Shown one piece after another: positions 1 through 11,100 of a DNA stretch of 64,000 nucleotides. The notes under the pieces are model-generated. The model worked only from the letters and a program-made list of their open reading frames with translations. It did not search any database and was not told the origin of the DNA. A program made the translations under genes and the position numbers. The DNA is from Flaveria trinervia (Eukaryota; Streptophyta; Magnoliopsida; Asterales; Asteraceae), in the NCBI GenBank assembly GCA_025506515.1, contig CM046447.1, positions 87,640,852 to 87,704,851 of the forward strand, read 5' to 3'. Every line of letters begins with the position of its first letter. The first letter of the stretch is position 1.

Positions 1-34
1 CCGGGTCGGGTCCAGAACCGGGTATAACCGGGTT

Positions 35-162
35 TTTTTTTTTTTTTTTTTTACTATTATTATTATTATTATCATTAATTCATTATTATTGTTGTTATTA
101 TTATTATTATTATTATCATTAATTCATTATTATTATTATTTATTATTATTATTATTATTAAT

Positions 163-198
<36 letters not shown>

Positions 199-247
199 TA
201 TCATTATTCATTATATTATTATTATTATTATATTATTATTATTATTA
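35..247. repeat. poly-T and (TTA)n microsatellite
   Basis: A T tract runs directly into a long, slightly interrupted TTA/ATT trinucleotide array. It lies between CCGGGT-rich sequence at the window edge and the 3' end of the hAT pseudogene. Seen directly; no function inferred. Confidence 0.9.
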
Positions 248-349
248 TAAATTTATAACAACATTAAAAAACATTTATAACTCATTAATTTATTATTATT
301 TATTAAAATAACTAAAAAATACATTAACGAATCAATAACTAATCGACTA

Positions 350-2399
350 TTTTCTTCGAGAGGCTTCATCAAATGCTAATTCTTCGTCGGATATACCAGA
401 AGATACTCCTTCGTCTACTCTTCATCGTGTACTTTACATTCGATTGCAATTTCGTCTTCAAGATTTGTTTTGTCTTGTATAAGATCCATCGCGTCTAAGT
501 GGTCTTTTAAACAAATGCACATCTCCACCGCTTCGGAGTTAATCTTGTTCTTCGTAATGATAATACCCTGCCACTAAGAGAAAACGCAGACTCCGAAGCT
601 ACGTAGAAGCTTGGACGCTTAGTAAATCACGGGCCATAGCGGAAAGAATTGGAAATTGGGATTCCTTTCCTTTCCACCAAGCCAAAATATCAATGCATGA
701 TAATCTTGAGTACTCATAGTGAAATAAAATTCGTCGTATTATATATACCAAGTTCGCTTGTTGGGGCGTTACCCCTTTGACGTTTAGCCGTCACATCCCG
801 AACAACATTCAACATAGTCATAACGGGGTCTTTAAACGAGGTACTAGCACTTGAGGTTGATTCTCTTTGCGTAGTTATATTTACGTTAGGTCCATATTTA
901 TTTAAATAAAAATTATAAAAAATTTTCAAACTTGTATTAAAAATTTTTGCCTCGGTTGAAAAATTGGGGTTTTCGTCATGTATATCCAAATTGTCATTTA
1001 TCTCGTCTATTAAACATTCTACCCCTGCAACATTTAAAAAGGATTTAAAGCAGCGGCACAAGTAAAAACGGGTGGTAACTCAAGAAAATATTTTTTAAAC
1101 TTGTCTTTCATTGGTTCTATCATTTCTCTAAACATACTATTTTTATTGAAAATTTTAAATTCAAAGCCATGAAATATAATTCTTGAAGCACCGAATAACT
1201 AGTGGGATAATAAACTCCCGATAATTTGTAGTTGAGTTTTTAAACACCTCAAGAAATTCGGATAAATGTTCAATATTTTTCCAACCCAAATCCGGAAACA
1301 GGTCGGCTTCGCAATTATCCGAAAGACTATTATGAAAAGCTTTAAAGTGTCTTTTTGTTTTAAAGCACAATCAAACATATGACAAGTCGAATTCCACCTA
1401 GTAGGTACATCCCAATTAGGCCCTAAAAATCTAGATTCTGTATCTTTACAAAGTGTTTATAATCTTGATATCTTTTTCTACTTTTTTTAAAAACGTCGTG
1501 TAACATAAATCGAAAAGCTTTTATAAAGCTATCAACAAATGGTACGGATAGACCATCTTGTACTACTAAATTAATAATATGTGCAACACAACGAGTATGA
1601 AAAAAATCACCGTTTGCAATTGGAAGATCTTTTAATTTTAGTTTTTCAACCGCGGTGTGTTGTTGGAAGCGTTATCAAATGCCATTGAAAATATTTTATT
1701 TTGTAAATTAAAAGTAGTTATTACATTATCAAAAAGTAAAATAAATACTCTCCAGTGTGTGGATACGGAAATAGATCAAATGCAATCGTACGTTTCATCA
1801 TTTGCCATGAATTGGGATCTACCCAATGAGCGGTGACGCAAAGGTACGATTCGGGCAAACCGTGTGGCGCCGACCAAACGTCACTAGTTAAGTTTACACC
1901 GGTATTTAAATTTTCAAATAATACAATTAAATCATTTTTTGCTTGCTTCCACAATTTTAAACAATAACGTCTAAGTGTAGTACGACTTACGTGAGTGTAA
2001 CGAGGTTGAAGCGTCTCCGAAATAATTTGGTTAACCGAGGGTTTCGAAGTGATTGAAAGGCAAAGCTTCTTGAATCACGAACTTTGCCATTCGATCTCGA
2101 ACCTCATTAACGTTGTAATTAAAGATTCCACCGTCTCCACTGAATTGTGTTTGTTGCGAATCCGGATTACTTTTCAACGACTTACAAACTTCTTGGTAAT
2201 GTGTTTGTTTAAAGTCGTGTTAGAATCTTTAGCAAGTAAAGCTCCACCAAAACTTGCAACGAGCCTTTACAGATCCGTCACTCAACTCAACCATATCCCA
2301 ATTGCACCAAACATCCATGTTACGATTGTGTGGAAGAACACGAACGACGGTTGGAGAATTCGATGAACCTTGACCAACGGAAGATTGAGAATGAGCCAT
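350..2399 (-). pseudogene. hAT transposase pseudogene (RICESLEEPER/BED-finger type)
   Basis: Conceptual translation on the minus strand starts with an ATG at 2399 (MAHSQSSVGQ...). It runs through a BED-finger-like KARCKF segment, a conserved LTSDVWSAPHGLPESYLCVT block near 1840-1890, and a C-terminal hAT dimerisation block (WWKGKESQFPILSAMARDLL, then VASESAFSLSGRVLS) near 520-690. These blocks mark hAT-superfamily transposases. The frame is broken repeatedly: a one-base loss near 2247 at the second zinc-finger cysteine, a stop near 2015, and further shifts downstream, so it cannot be active. An acidic tail (EDEGVSSGISDEELAFDEAS) ends near 360. The family usually has about 650-700 residues, and the 2.05-kb span fits a near full-length relic. 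Its right terminus is probably the CCGGGT-rich stretch ending near 2823; its left terminus may lie outside the window. Confidence 0.85.
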
Positions 2400-2595
2400 A
2401 TTGAGATTTGAGAATAAACGAGAGTAAACGAGACTAAACGAGAGTGGTTTGCGTTTTTGCGTATGTTTTTTTGTGTTTGAAGTTTGGGTACCTTACCATA
2501 TCAACCCACACCTATTTATACTTGTTTTAGAGGCAAAAACAACCAAAAAAACGGTCACAATTCGTCCCCAACGGCTATATAGCCGTTAAAAAACG

Positions 2596-2823
2596 GCTAG
2601 AAAAAAAAACGGTCGAAACCGGGTCCGACCGTTCAACGGTTCGGGTCCGGGTCCGGGTCCGGGTTGGGTCCGGTTCCTATCATTTCGAAACATCACAAAC
2701 CGGTTGGAACCGCGTTTTTCACCGGTACGACCCAGGTACACCCGGTATCGGGTTGTACCCGGACCCGGTTCCGGGTCGGGTACACCGGGCCGGGCCGTAC
2801 CCGGTTTTTTATGCACATGTCTA
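2596..2823. repeat. CCGGGT/ACCCGG-rich subterminal block of the hAT element
   Basis: GGGTCC and ACCCGG hexamers recur in both orientations, and the same motifs appear at positions 1-32. Clustered short motifs near the ends are usual for hAT elements, where they bind transposase. The block ends in a reverse-complement TIR-like start (TAGACATGTGCAT). Assignment to the transposase relic next door is inferred from position. Confidence 0.6.
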
Positions 2824-2831
2824 CTTTCAAC

Positions 2832-3672
2832 TAGGGCTGACAATTTCTAACAAGGACCTGTTAACACGACAAGACACGAAATTAACAGTTTCGTGTTTAA
2901 CCTTAACAAGTTTTGTGTTTTAAACAGATCAACACGTTAAGACACGATAAAAATTCGTGTCTTAACAGGTTAAAATACTTGTTAACCTGTTAAGATTTGT
3001 TAATGATCTGTTTATAATAAATAATTAAATAATATATATATATTATATATATATATAATATTATATATATAATATATATATATATATGTTTGCAACAAAA
3101 CAACACCCTAAAGCATTTATCCCTAATTTCCCTATCCAATACCCACCACAGCCGCTACCCAACCTTCATCCTTCGGTAGCCGTACCCAAACTCCCAACCC
3201 AACCTTCGTCCTTTGAGAGTTCGAGGCTTCGATACTCACCCAGCCGGCTAACCTCCCTCGCGACCAGTCGACCACCATCCTTGTGAGTCGTGACCGGTCG
3301 ACCCCCATTGAGACCAGTGACCACCGGGCACGGCCTTCTTCGCGACCACCATCGAGACTAGCAGCCTTCTTCGAGTCCACTAGGCATCGGCCTTCAGAGT
3401 CGAGACCAGCATCCTTCTTCGAGTCCACCAGGCATCGGCTTTTAAAGTCAAGGCCAACCAATACGGGCACACAACTATACGGTAACACACTAAGTCACCA
3501 ACACAACCATTTTAACAAGTTTTAAACATGTTATTTCGTGTAACCTGTTTGTTAACTGGTTCGTGTTCATGTTTTAAAAAAATGACACGATAAGTATTTG
3601 TGTCGTGTTTGTGTTTGCCATGACAGATCATAGTGTCTTATCGTGTTGTGTCTGACCTTTATGCCATCCCTA
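2832..3672. mobile_element. Non-autonomous hAT element, 841 bp, 8-bp TSD
   Basis: The ends are inverted: the left begins TAGGGCTGACA and the right, reverse-complemented, begins TAGGGATGGCA. The flanks carry CTTTCAAC (2824-2831) and CTTGCAAC (3673-3680), an 8-bp target duplication with one mismatch, typical of hAT. Subterminal parts are full of GTGTTTTAACA / ACACGA motifs in both orientations. The interior has a (TA)n tract at about 3025-3087 and then a G+C-richer block with two 48-bp tandem units (about 3365-3460). No transposase is encoded. Short open frames in the interior match nothing I recognise. Confidence 0.8.
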
Positions 3673-3680
3673 CTTGCAAC

Positions 3681-5324
3681 CACAGGAAATCAGGAACTCT
3701 ATCTTAGGTTTTAGCATTATGCATGAGTACCTTATCGGTATCGAACTCGTATTGTACCAAAGAATATCGATACCAAATAGGTACTAGTGTAAATCGAATA
3801 CCGTACCAATTTTGTTGCTTCAATACCAATTGGTACCGGTACCATTGAAAATACTAAAAATATAGAAACCAAAGGTACCGAATGCAGAAAGCCTAAAAAA
3901 ATGAAGCTCCTTCCAATTCTTTGTCGTAAGGTTCAACTCTCTAACTGCCTTTGAAAGATTTGAAGATGGGTAAGGAAAACATTGTTCACTCAAAAGCAAA
4001 TGTTATTAATGTTCAAATAGAAGTAAGCATTGTAGGAGAACACATTTCCAGTTGTCATAATAGCAACACTACGTGTGAACTCGATGTGTTCACCATAAGG
4101 TAATGATATTCTTCTACAAGACAGACAATAAGTTATTATAAGTTTTTAACTTTCTATCAATTGTGGCATCCACAAGATGCAATCATACCTTTCAGAGTTC
4201 TTGTGAAACTTTAGTGGAAAAAGGTCTTCTCGTATGAGAACTCCAGAAACAAGATGCTTTCTGTACTTCTATACCACAAAATCACATATGTGAAGTTCGT
4301 ATACAACATACAAGATCTTTGTAGTGTTGTTTCTTCCCCATTCTTTTCAAACTTTCAATTGAATTAGAGGTTGTTTGATAAACTTGTGCTAAGCGATTAC
4401 GATGCCTGACTGAATAAGAGTTAGTATCTAAATCAGTCAACATGAATATATAACTTACCCACTAAGAGGTGTCTTTAAACAAACCAAACACACATATTCA
4501 AAGCATTAAAAGGCTACATAGTTAAATAGACCTTAGGGTTTGGTGAGGAGCATATAGGACTCAAATCAAAATACTAGCTTGATTAATAAAAGAGGTCTTT
4601 TGATCTATAAATCCCACATCATTTACCTATACAACAAGTCTCATACATTTACAATAGTATCGGTTCATAACACACTTAGCGAGTCACTCTTTCCTCTTTC
4701 TTGTCTTCGGCTACAGAGAGATGATTTTCGATGATTAGGATTCCTGAATCTAATATGCAGAACCCATTGGGCCATTAGACGTTAGGATACGTTTCAACAC
4801 TTTGACCCATTTAAAACGGCCCATATTAACGCACGATTTGTTATTTGGTTTACTTCATCAAAATTACTTGGCACATGACATTTGATGTGTATAATTAAAT
4901 GTTATTATGTTATATCTATTTTATGATGGCTGAAGTAATTTGATATTTTGATCATGTATGAATCATGATTATATAGAAATATACGAGCCGCTATAAAAGC
5001 TAAAAGCTTGCATAATATTATAATAAAGGACTGCAAATGTTTATAAAAATATTCGTGTCTATGGCATTGAGTCGAACACATAAGATCTTAAAATTAAATG
5101 GGTCTGTTCCAATTGATTAATGATTTTAAGTATTTGATAATTGTTTTGAGGTGTATATAAATTTTGATTTTAGTTATTTCTTACGGTCAAAAAAAATCGA
5201 TAGGGATGATCATGGTCTTATTTTATTACTTGAGATTGATTTAAAGAAATTGACTATTAAGATAATATAGCTGGTAGGGACGATTATGGTCTTATTTTAT
5301 TACTATTGTGTGAAATTCGATCAA
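3681..5324. other. Non-genic region with GGTACCG-rich remnant
   Basis: No gene is visible. Around 3730-3880, GGTACC/ATACCG motifs repeat in both orientations, as in degraded hAT-type MITEs. About 4367-4500 is bounded by GAGGTTGTTTG and a run of AAACAAACCAAACAC, which may be a weak MITE. The rest is AT-rich with no recognisable coding sequence. Confidence 0.5.
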
Positions 5325-5970
5325 CTAGTAATAAGTCCCCGCGTTGCGGCGGGAATGTGTTAGGTAGCACTTATTTTACACAACCATCAACACCACAGCA
5401 CTGAAAAATCTTGTATAAAAAATAAATAAATAAATAAAATAAAACTGAATTGAAAGTAAACATAAAAACGTTGAACCCCGCACATGAAACATAAAACATT
5501 AAAAACAAGAACTAAGTCGATCTAACGCACGTTGTGACAGGGATGTTAAACGGAGAAGAAATAAACGTAAAAACGTTGAACCACATGCACGTGTTGTGAC
5601 GCGGTGCGTACTCGTAAATTTAAACCTAAATGTAAAACAAAAAATTATAAAATATAAAATATATGGAATCAAAATTGAAAGTGAAAAGTTGTAAGAGTAA
5701 AATTGTAAAAAAAATATAAAACTATTAAGGTTAAAAGTAAGAAAAAGAAAAAAAAAACAAAAGTGCGTGCAACACAATAAAACTTAAATACAACCCGTAA
5801 TAAATAAATACGTTGATAATTAGTATTATATAAATTATGTGTATTCAAACAAAAATAATATGTAAAATACTTTTTGAATAGTTTACTTTAAAATACTAAT
5901 AAAATGGTAAAGACAAAATTTAACATCATAGCCCGACTACTTTTGAAAATATAGACTTATTTATATAGGA
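5325..5970 (-). mobile_element. Non-autonomous Helitron, 646 bp
   Basis: Read on the minus strand it starts A|TCCTATATAAATAAG at 5970 and ends CTAG|T at 5325-5328, matching the Helitron rules of 5' TC, 3' CTRR and insertion between A and T. Nine bases inside the 3' end is a hairpin with stem CCCGC (5338-5342) / GCGGG (5349-5353) and loop GTTGCG. No RepHel protein is encoded. It lies about 670 bp downstream of the APS kinase stop. Class assignment rests on these termini only. Confidence 0.65.
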
Positions 5971-6640
5971 TTGATAGTTGAAATTAGCATCATTAATATA
6001 CAACCTAAATAGCATTGACGTACGACGTAATATACATAAAAAATTGATAATTAGCATTATTTAAATTGTTGAATACGGTCTTAAAAAATTGCAAAATCAA
6101 TCGGATTGGATGATACAACCGACAAAAACTATTCGGTTGAATGGTTTGAACACATATTATATTTAAAAAAATAATTGGATGATTGATAAAGATGGTTAAA
6201 AATATTATACATGCATATAATTGCACATTAACTTTAAAAGGTAAAACAAAATAAATATAGGTTCAAACAGGAGAAACAAACCATTAAGACAAGTTTTTCA
6301 AACCATAAAACTTAAACCGTATAAAATTTCAAACGGTCAAAGTGGCTTTTAGGCGATAGAAGCATGGCGGGGATAAACATATATGTACTTAAAGATAACA
6401 TAGGGATTAAGACATAAATCATATTATTCAAAAAAGGTTTATGTTCTATAACCATTATCATCAATAAATTTACAACATTTCTAAAAGCATACACAACACT
6501 CTAATGACACATAAATACTAATTAACATTGGACCGATTGGTGCATTTCCTGAAGACGTGATAATTAATTATGAGTTCGTCTTTGAAGCATATACACAATT
6601 ACGCATGGCAGAATGTTTACCTTTAACATCTTATCTAAGA
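5971..6640. other. Intergenic, 3' flank of the APS kinase gene
   Basis: AT-rich sequence with no recognisable gene or element. The part nearest 6640 should contain the 3' UTR of the APS kinase gene, but no polyadenylation site can be fixed by eye. Confidence 0.5.
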
Positions 6641-8262
6641 TTATGCCTTCAGATACCCTTTTGCATCCAGGTAAGATATCACTTTCTCAGCCATAACCTC
6701 AGCTGGAGAACACACCTCCCCATCCATTTGTATTGTTATCTGCACATTCCAAAACCATAAAAATATGTCATTTTTATGCTTTCAAACTTTTCCATTTACA
6801 ATGTTTATGATCACAAGAAGGCTCATTGATATTGATCTAGTCTATAAGGTACCTCAGAATTTAGGGGCGGCTCATACGGGTCATTTACCCCAGTAAAACC
6901 TGCAAATATGACAATGTAAAATGTAACCCCTTGTTTATAAAAGCTTAAAATACGAAAACAGAAAAAAAAAATACAAACTTGAATAATCTGTCATTCATAG
7001 CTCAACATTGCAAGACTTAAGAACTACCTTCAATCTTTCCAGCACGAGCAAGCTTGTATAAACCCTTTGGATCCCTGGCCTCACAAACATGTAAAGGCAT
7101 ATCCATGAAAACCTATCAATCACATTACATGCTGTCAATTGTTATGAAAATGCAAAAATTGCCACCAAAGTTGAAATCTTTATGGTATAATAAAATCAAC
7201 CTCAATGAAATATCCATCTGGGAGTATGGATCGACAAGCATCACGATCTTTTCTGTAGGGAGATATCACACTAGCAACGCAGATAACTCCAGCATCGGAG
7301 AACAACTTTGCAACTTCTCCTAAAAGTCCAAGAAATAACTAATATATATAATCATCCACACTTCAAAAGTCATTAATTATGGAGAGGTGTTGGAGAATTG
7401 AACCCACCAATTCTTCTTATATTTTCAGCACGATCTTCTCCTTTAAACGTAAGATCGCTGTTAAGACCATGCCTGACATTATCACCATCAAGGATGTAGG
7501 TCAGCTTCCCTCGTGTATGCAAAGCTCGTGTTAATGCACAAGCCAGTGTGCTTTTACCTGAAGTTGCATTTACAGTTAAACCTTATGTTCACATGTTATA
7601 ACATCCGACCCCTCTTACCGACCAATATCATCCGTTTGCTCACTAAGAGCTCACAAACCTATTTTTGGTTCCAGTCATGGCTTCTCTATGTTACACGTAC
7701 TAACACAATATATAAAGACTATCTATCAAATTTTTAAAACTAAGAAGCTCGAAACATGAAGATTTCGTTATGTTTATAACTTCAACAATCACTAACCTGA
7801 ACCACTGAGACCAGTAATCCATATCACACAGCCTTTCTGCTGAAGCAACTCTTGTCTATCAATTTTCTCTACAGAACACTTATGCCAAACAATATTTGTA
7901 GATCTCCTTCCCTTTGATGAAATATCGTGACGAATAGAACCTAATTTTATGATGAAATAGTTACAAAAATGCAAGATAATTAACTTTATAACTCACATCT
8001 AACACATACCGTTTGAATCATCAGAACTGTTGATACGACCTTCGTTCGAATTGATTTCAATACTGGTTTTCAATGAAGACATTCTCGAAGATTCCTTCGC
8101 CTTGATTCGTACAAACTTCGTGGATGTTGAGGTCAAGTTCCGATGACAATAAAGCGACGTCGCAAGGAAGCTCGTGAACCTTACCTTCGTCGATTTGTCT
8201 TCAATGAAGTTCAATTCTGGTGAAGAATTCAAATGTAACGACAGATTTCTTACTGGAATCAT
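6641..8262 (-). CDS. APK: Adenylyl-sulfate (APS) kinase, seven exons
   Basis: Phosphorylates adenosine 5'-phosphosulfate with ATP to give PAPS, the sulfate donor for sulfated metabolites. Exons (minus strand): 8262-8010, 7940-7797, 7557-7408, 7319-7201, 7112-7028, 6899-6853, 6739-6641. All introns are GT-AG and phases agree, giving 298 residues. Residues 1-84 are Ser/Thr/Arg-rich and look like a plastid transit peptide, absent from bacterial CysC. The kinase core has the P-loop GLSGSGKST (128-136), the APS-binding DGDNVRHGLN, ISPYRKDRDACR, and ARDPKGLYKLARAGKIEGFTG. Cys106 and Cys139 are 33 residues apart, matching the redox pair reported for Arabidopsis APK1 (Cys86/Cys119). The start is the first ATG of the exon-1 frame, and the stop follows GYLKA. 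No frameshift or missing catalytic motif is visible, so the gene is probably functional. A dispersed repeat lies in intron 2. The length is close to plant APK proteins, and confidence in identity is high. Confidence 0.95.
7596..7700 (+). repeat. Dispersed TRIM/LTR-like repeat inside APS kinase intron 2
   Basis: The sequence starting ATAACATCCGACCC and continuing through AATATCATCCGTTTGCTCAC is closely similar to 63942-64000 at the window end (GTAACACCCGGCCC, TTGTTCGCTTTGCTCAT, AGCTCAC). Both are on the plus strand, so this one is antisense to the kinase. The TGTAACA-type start resembles an LTR or TRIM end, but no mate or target duplication is seen, so the class is uncertain. Confidence 0.55.
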
Positions 8263-8660
8263 CTGATTGGTTTAATGCGTGAAGCAGTGTGTAACATCAA
8301 ATTAAAATCTACATGAATTAGTTCATATAATGAATACACTCGAATGAAATAAAATGAAATGATAGATTTATAACATATAACTGAATGTGAAGATCACATC
8401 ATTGATTAATGAATGAAGTTTAATAAATGGATACAGAATGTTGTGAATTTGAGAATATAAAGAAATTAGGTGATGAAAAGAATGATGTTGATCGTTTCTA
8501 TGAGAGTTGCTATCGTTGTTGGAGTTGATATCCCCATCTCCATCATAGAGAAATCTAATCTAAATTAAAATCAAATGTTAAATCCCTACCCTTGATATTC
8601 AATTTTATATTTTTTAATAATAAAATATTTTCATTTTATAGGAGTTTCATTGTGTCTTGT
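8263..8660. other. Upstream region of the APS kinase gene
   Basis: This interval must contain the 5' UTR and core promoter of the minus-strand kinase. It is AT-rich, and no convincing TATA box or defined regulatory site can be assigned by eye. No gene is seen in it. Confidence 0.45.
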
Positions 8661-8671
8661 GTCTTGATAGA

Positions 8672-9143
8672 TAGTGGTGTATAAATCGGGGTTTATTTTA
8701 AAACCGGTTTCGGTTTCAAACCTAAACTGATATGATCAACGTTGGTTAAAACCAGTTTGGTCTCAAACGGTTCGGGTTTCAAACCGTTTTAGGTTTAGGA
8801 ATCCCGACACTACATAAACCGATTTGGGTCGGTTTGGAAACCGGTTCGGGGCCAAACCGGTTTAGTTTTTTTTAATAATCATTACAAAGTAGTTAAAAAT
8901 ATAAACTATGAAATCATAAAAATAAAATTATAAGACATGATAAATTAAATACACAATTAAAGTCCAAGGATGTTATCTTAAAAATAAATTAATTATAAAA
9001 GATATTGTTTGAAAACCGGTTTGAGATCCAAAATATGGAAAATCGATGGGAAACCAACGGTGCGGGTTGGTTTGGGCCTAACCGGTTTTGGTGTTTTTGA
9101 TCAAACCGAATCGGTTCTTGAATCGGTTTTTTTGTCCATATCT
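8672..9143. repeat. Degenerate hAT-like element rich in AACCGGTTT motifs
   Basis: AACCGG and CCGGTTT motifs occur many times in both orientations in two clusters (8690-8870 and 9010-9135) around an AT-rich centre. This is the layout of short hAT-derived elements with subterminal motif arrays. The ends (left TAGTGGTGTATAAATC; right reverse-complement CAGATATGGACAAAAA) match only weakly, and no TSD was found, so the limits are approximate. Confidence 0.5.
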
Positions 9144-9215
9144 GATTTTAAAATACACAAAAAAATGATGATAATACTAAATGTGTACCAACTACCATAC
9201 AATTGGTAGTATACA
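9143..9215 (-). repeat. Short repeat, inverted copy of 12186-12285
   Basis: The reverse complement of this segment shares ATGGTAGTTGGTACACA, TTAGTATT and GTATTTTAAAA in the same order with 12186-12285, which carries a short AT-rich insertion. The outer and inner flanks do not match, so these are two copies of a small repeat rather than the arms of one 3-kb element. Confidence 0.6.
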
Positions 9216-11100
9216 TCATTCATCACCTTCACATGAACATATTTTGAAACAGTAAAACGAACACATTACTATTCTTTGCATTTGTTTTAAAACATATAGC
9301 ATAATATAATCTCTAATAAAAAGAAGGTTACAGTGATGGTTGTTGTTGGTATGGTGGTGTGACTCCATGGTGATGATGGTGGGGTGGTTATTGGAAGTGA
9401 CGAATCTAGAATGAAAGTTCAGAGGTAATGTAAAAGGTAAATTAGCTTACACTTATATTAGTAAAGGGTTCTGAAGCAGTATTTATTCAAATCAAATCCA
9501 TTTGAGGTCGAAGGAACTAAACCCAAAGGATTTGAACTCGAATAAGTTATTGACCCGATATCATCATTTTTATTAAAACCAATATCCTACTCTTGAATTT
9601 TTTTTTAAGAAATTACCAATAAGAACTTGTTTTTTCATTTTTCAAATTTCCAATTTTATAACAAATAACACAATAAGATTACAAATTACACTTAGAAATA
9701 ACACAATTTAAATACCTAATTTTAATATCAAATCTCTAATTCATCTTTCAAATTCTTAGTTTATATACCTAATTGCATAAACCCTAAATATTAAGAAATT
9801 AAACCAAATAACCCTTAAATTTTATAACAAATAACACTTAAATAACCCTTAAATATTAGAAATTGAATAACATAAACCTTAAATCTTCGATTTCATAGTG
9901 TAATAGATAGAAAAACTAAAAATATTACATTGTATTAGGTTGTTTATTGGTGAAATATCACATGTGGGCGATGGCAAGGGCTGCCGCAATAGGCGGCTGT
10001 TCGGCGGTGGTTGGCCGAACAATCGGCGGTGGTGGGGACGTGTGGTGATCGTGGGTGTGGGTCGATGGTGACTGACTAGTTGTGTCCTATGGGAAGGGTC
10101 GATGGGGGCATGGGGGTGATGGATGATGTTTTTTTTATGTTTGATTGGATTACGGGTATTTGGGCTAATTACGTAGGTTTTTTAAGTTGTTGAATTGTTT
10201 TAGGTTTGTTTTTATTTTGCGCTTTTTAATTAATATTGTATTGGACTATTGGGTATTTTGGGTTTATTAGCTATTTATGTTATTATAAAATGTAATATTC
10301 TTTTATAAAACATAAGATTATATATTATAAAATTTAATACTTTTTATGAAGTGTTGAGTTTAAAATTTATTTAGGGGTAACGTAATATTTTCTCAGGGGT
10401 AATGTAGAGCCGTAAATTCTTTATTTTTACATAAAACCAAAAATAAAATTTTTTCCACTACTCGTAATTTAGGGGTAGCGGAGGCTACCCCTCAAATCAA
10501 TGTAGGTCTGCCCTTGGCTGTTGGTATGGCGATGGTGATGGTGGTGACTGATGGTGATGGTGGGGGTGGTGACTGATGGTGATGGTAGTGCAACCGGAGT
10601 TCTAGGAGGCCTGATGGTTGGTGGTGTTGTGGAATTGGTAATGATAAGTCGGGTTTGGTTGGTGCTTGGTGGTGGTTGAGTGACCATTGGTGGTGTGTGT
10701 TGGAGGTACTCTAGTGGTATTTGGTAGAGAAATGTGGTGTGGTTGGTGGATCTACGGTTAATGAGTGTAGCAAGCAAGGAAGGTTGTGGTTGGAATGAAG
10801 GGTTGCGGGGGAGGTGGTTGGGCGGTTGTTGGTTAATTAAGAAATATTATAAACCAAGGGAAGTAAAATCATGATTTTTAAACCTTTGCATGAAAACCGG
10901 TAATTGAAACAAAAGATAGGAAGTAAAAGTAAAGTTTACTTTAAAACTAACCAACATCAAATATAAACTTCAGGGTCGTTTGTTTTCGGTTGACCGGGCT
11001 GACTCGGTCAGCGGGTCAGCCCATTTGATTTCAGCTTTGGGGCTCGCTGACCAGGTCTTCATTATTGACCCAGACCCTAAATCAAAACATGCTGACCCGA
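9216..11100. other. Non-genic, GGT/GGTGAT-rich low-complexity DNA
   Basis: Three blocks (about 9330-9400, 9965-10120, 10505-10850) are GGTGGTG/GATGGTG-rich, and their open frames are low complexity. About 10973-11100 has CTGACTCGGTCAGCGGGTCAG-like dyads and leads into the minisatellite. No gene is recognisable. Confidence 0.6.

Noticed and set aside
3086..3525. Open frames on both strands as a small gene
   Set aside because: They lie inside a non-autonomous hAT and reflect a G+C-rich tandem repeat.
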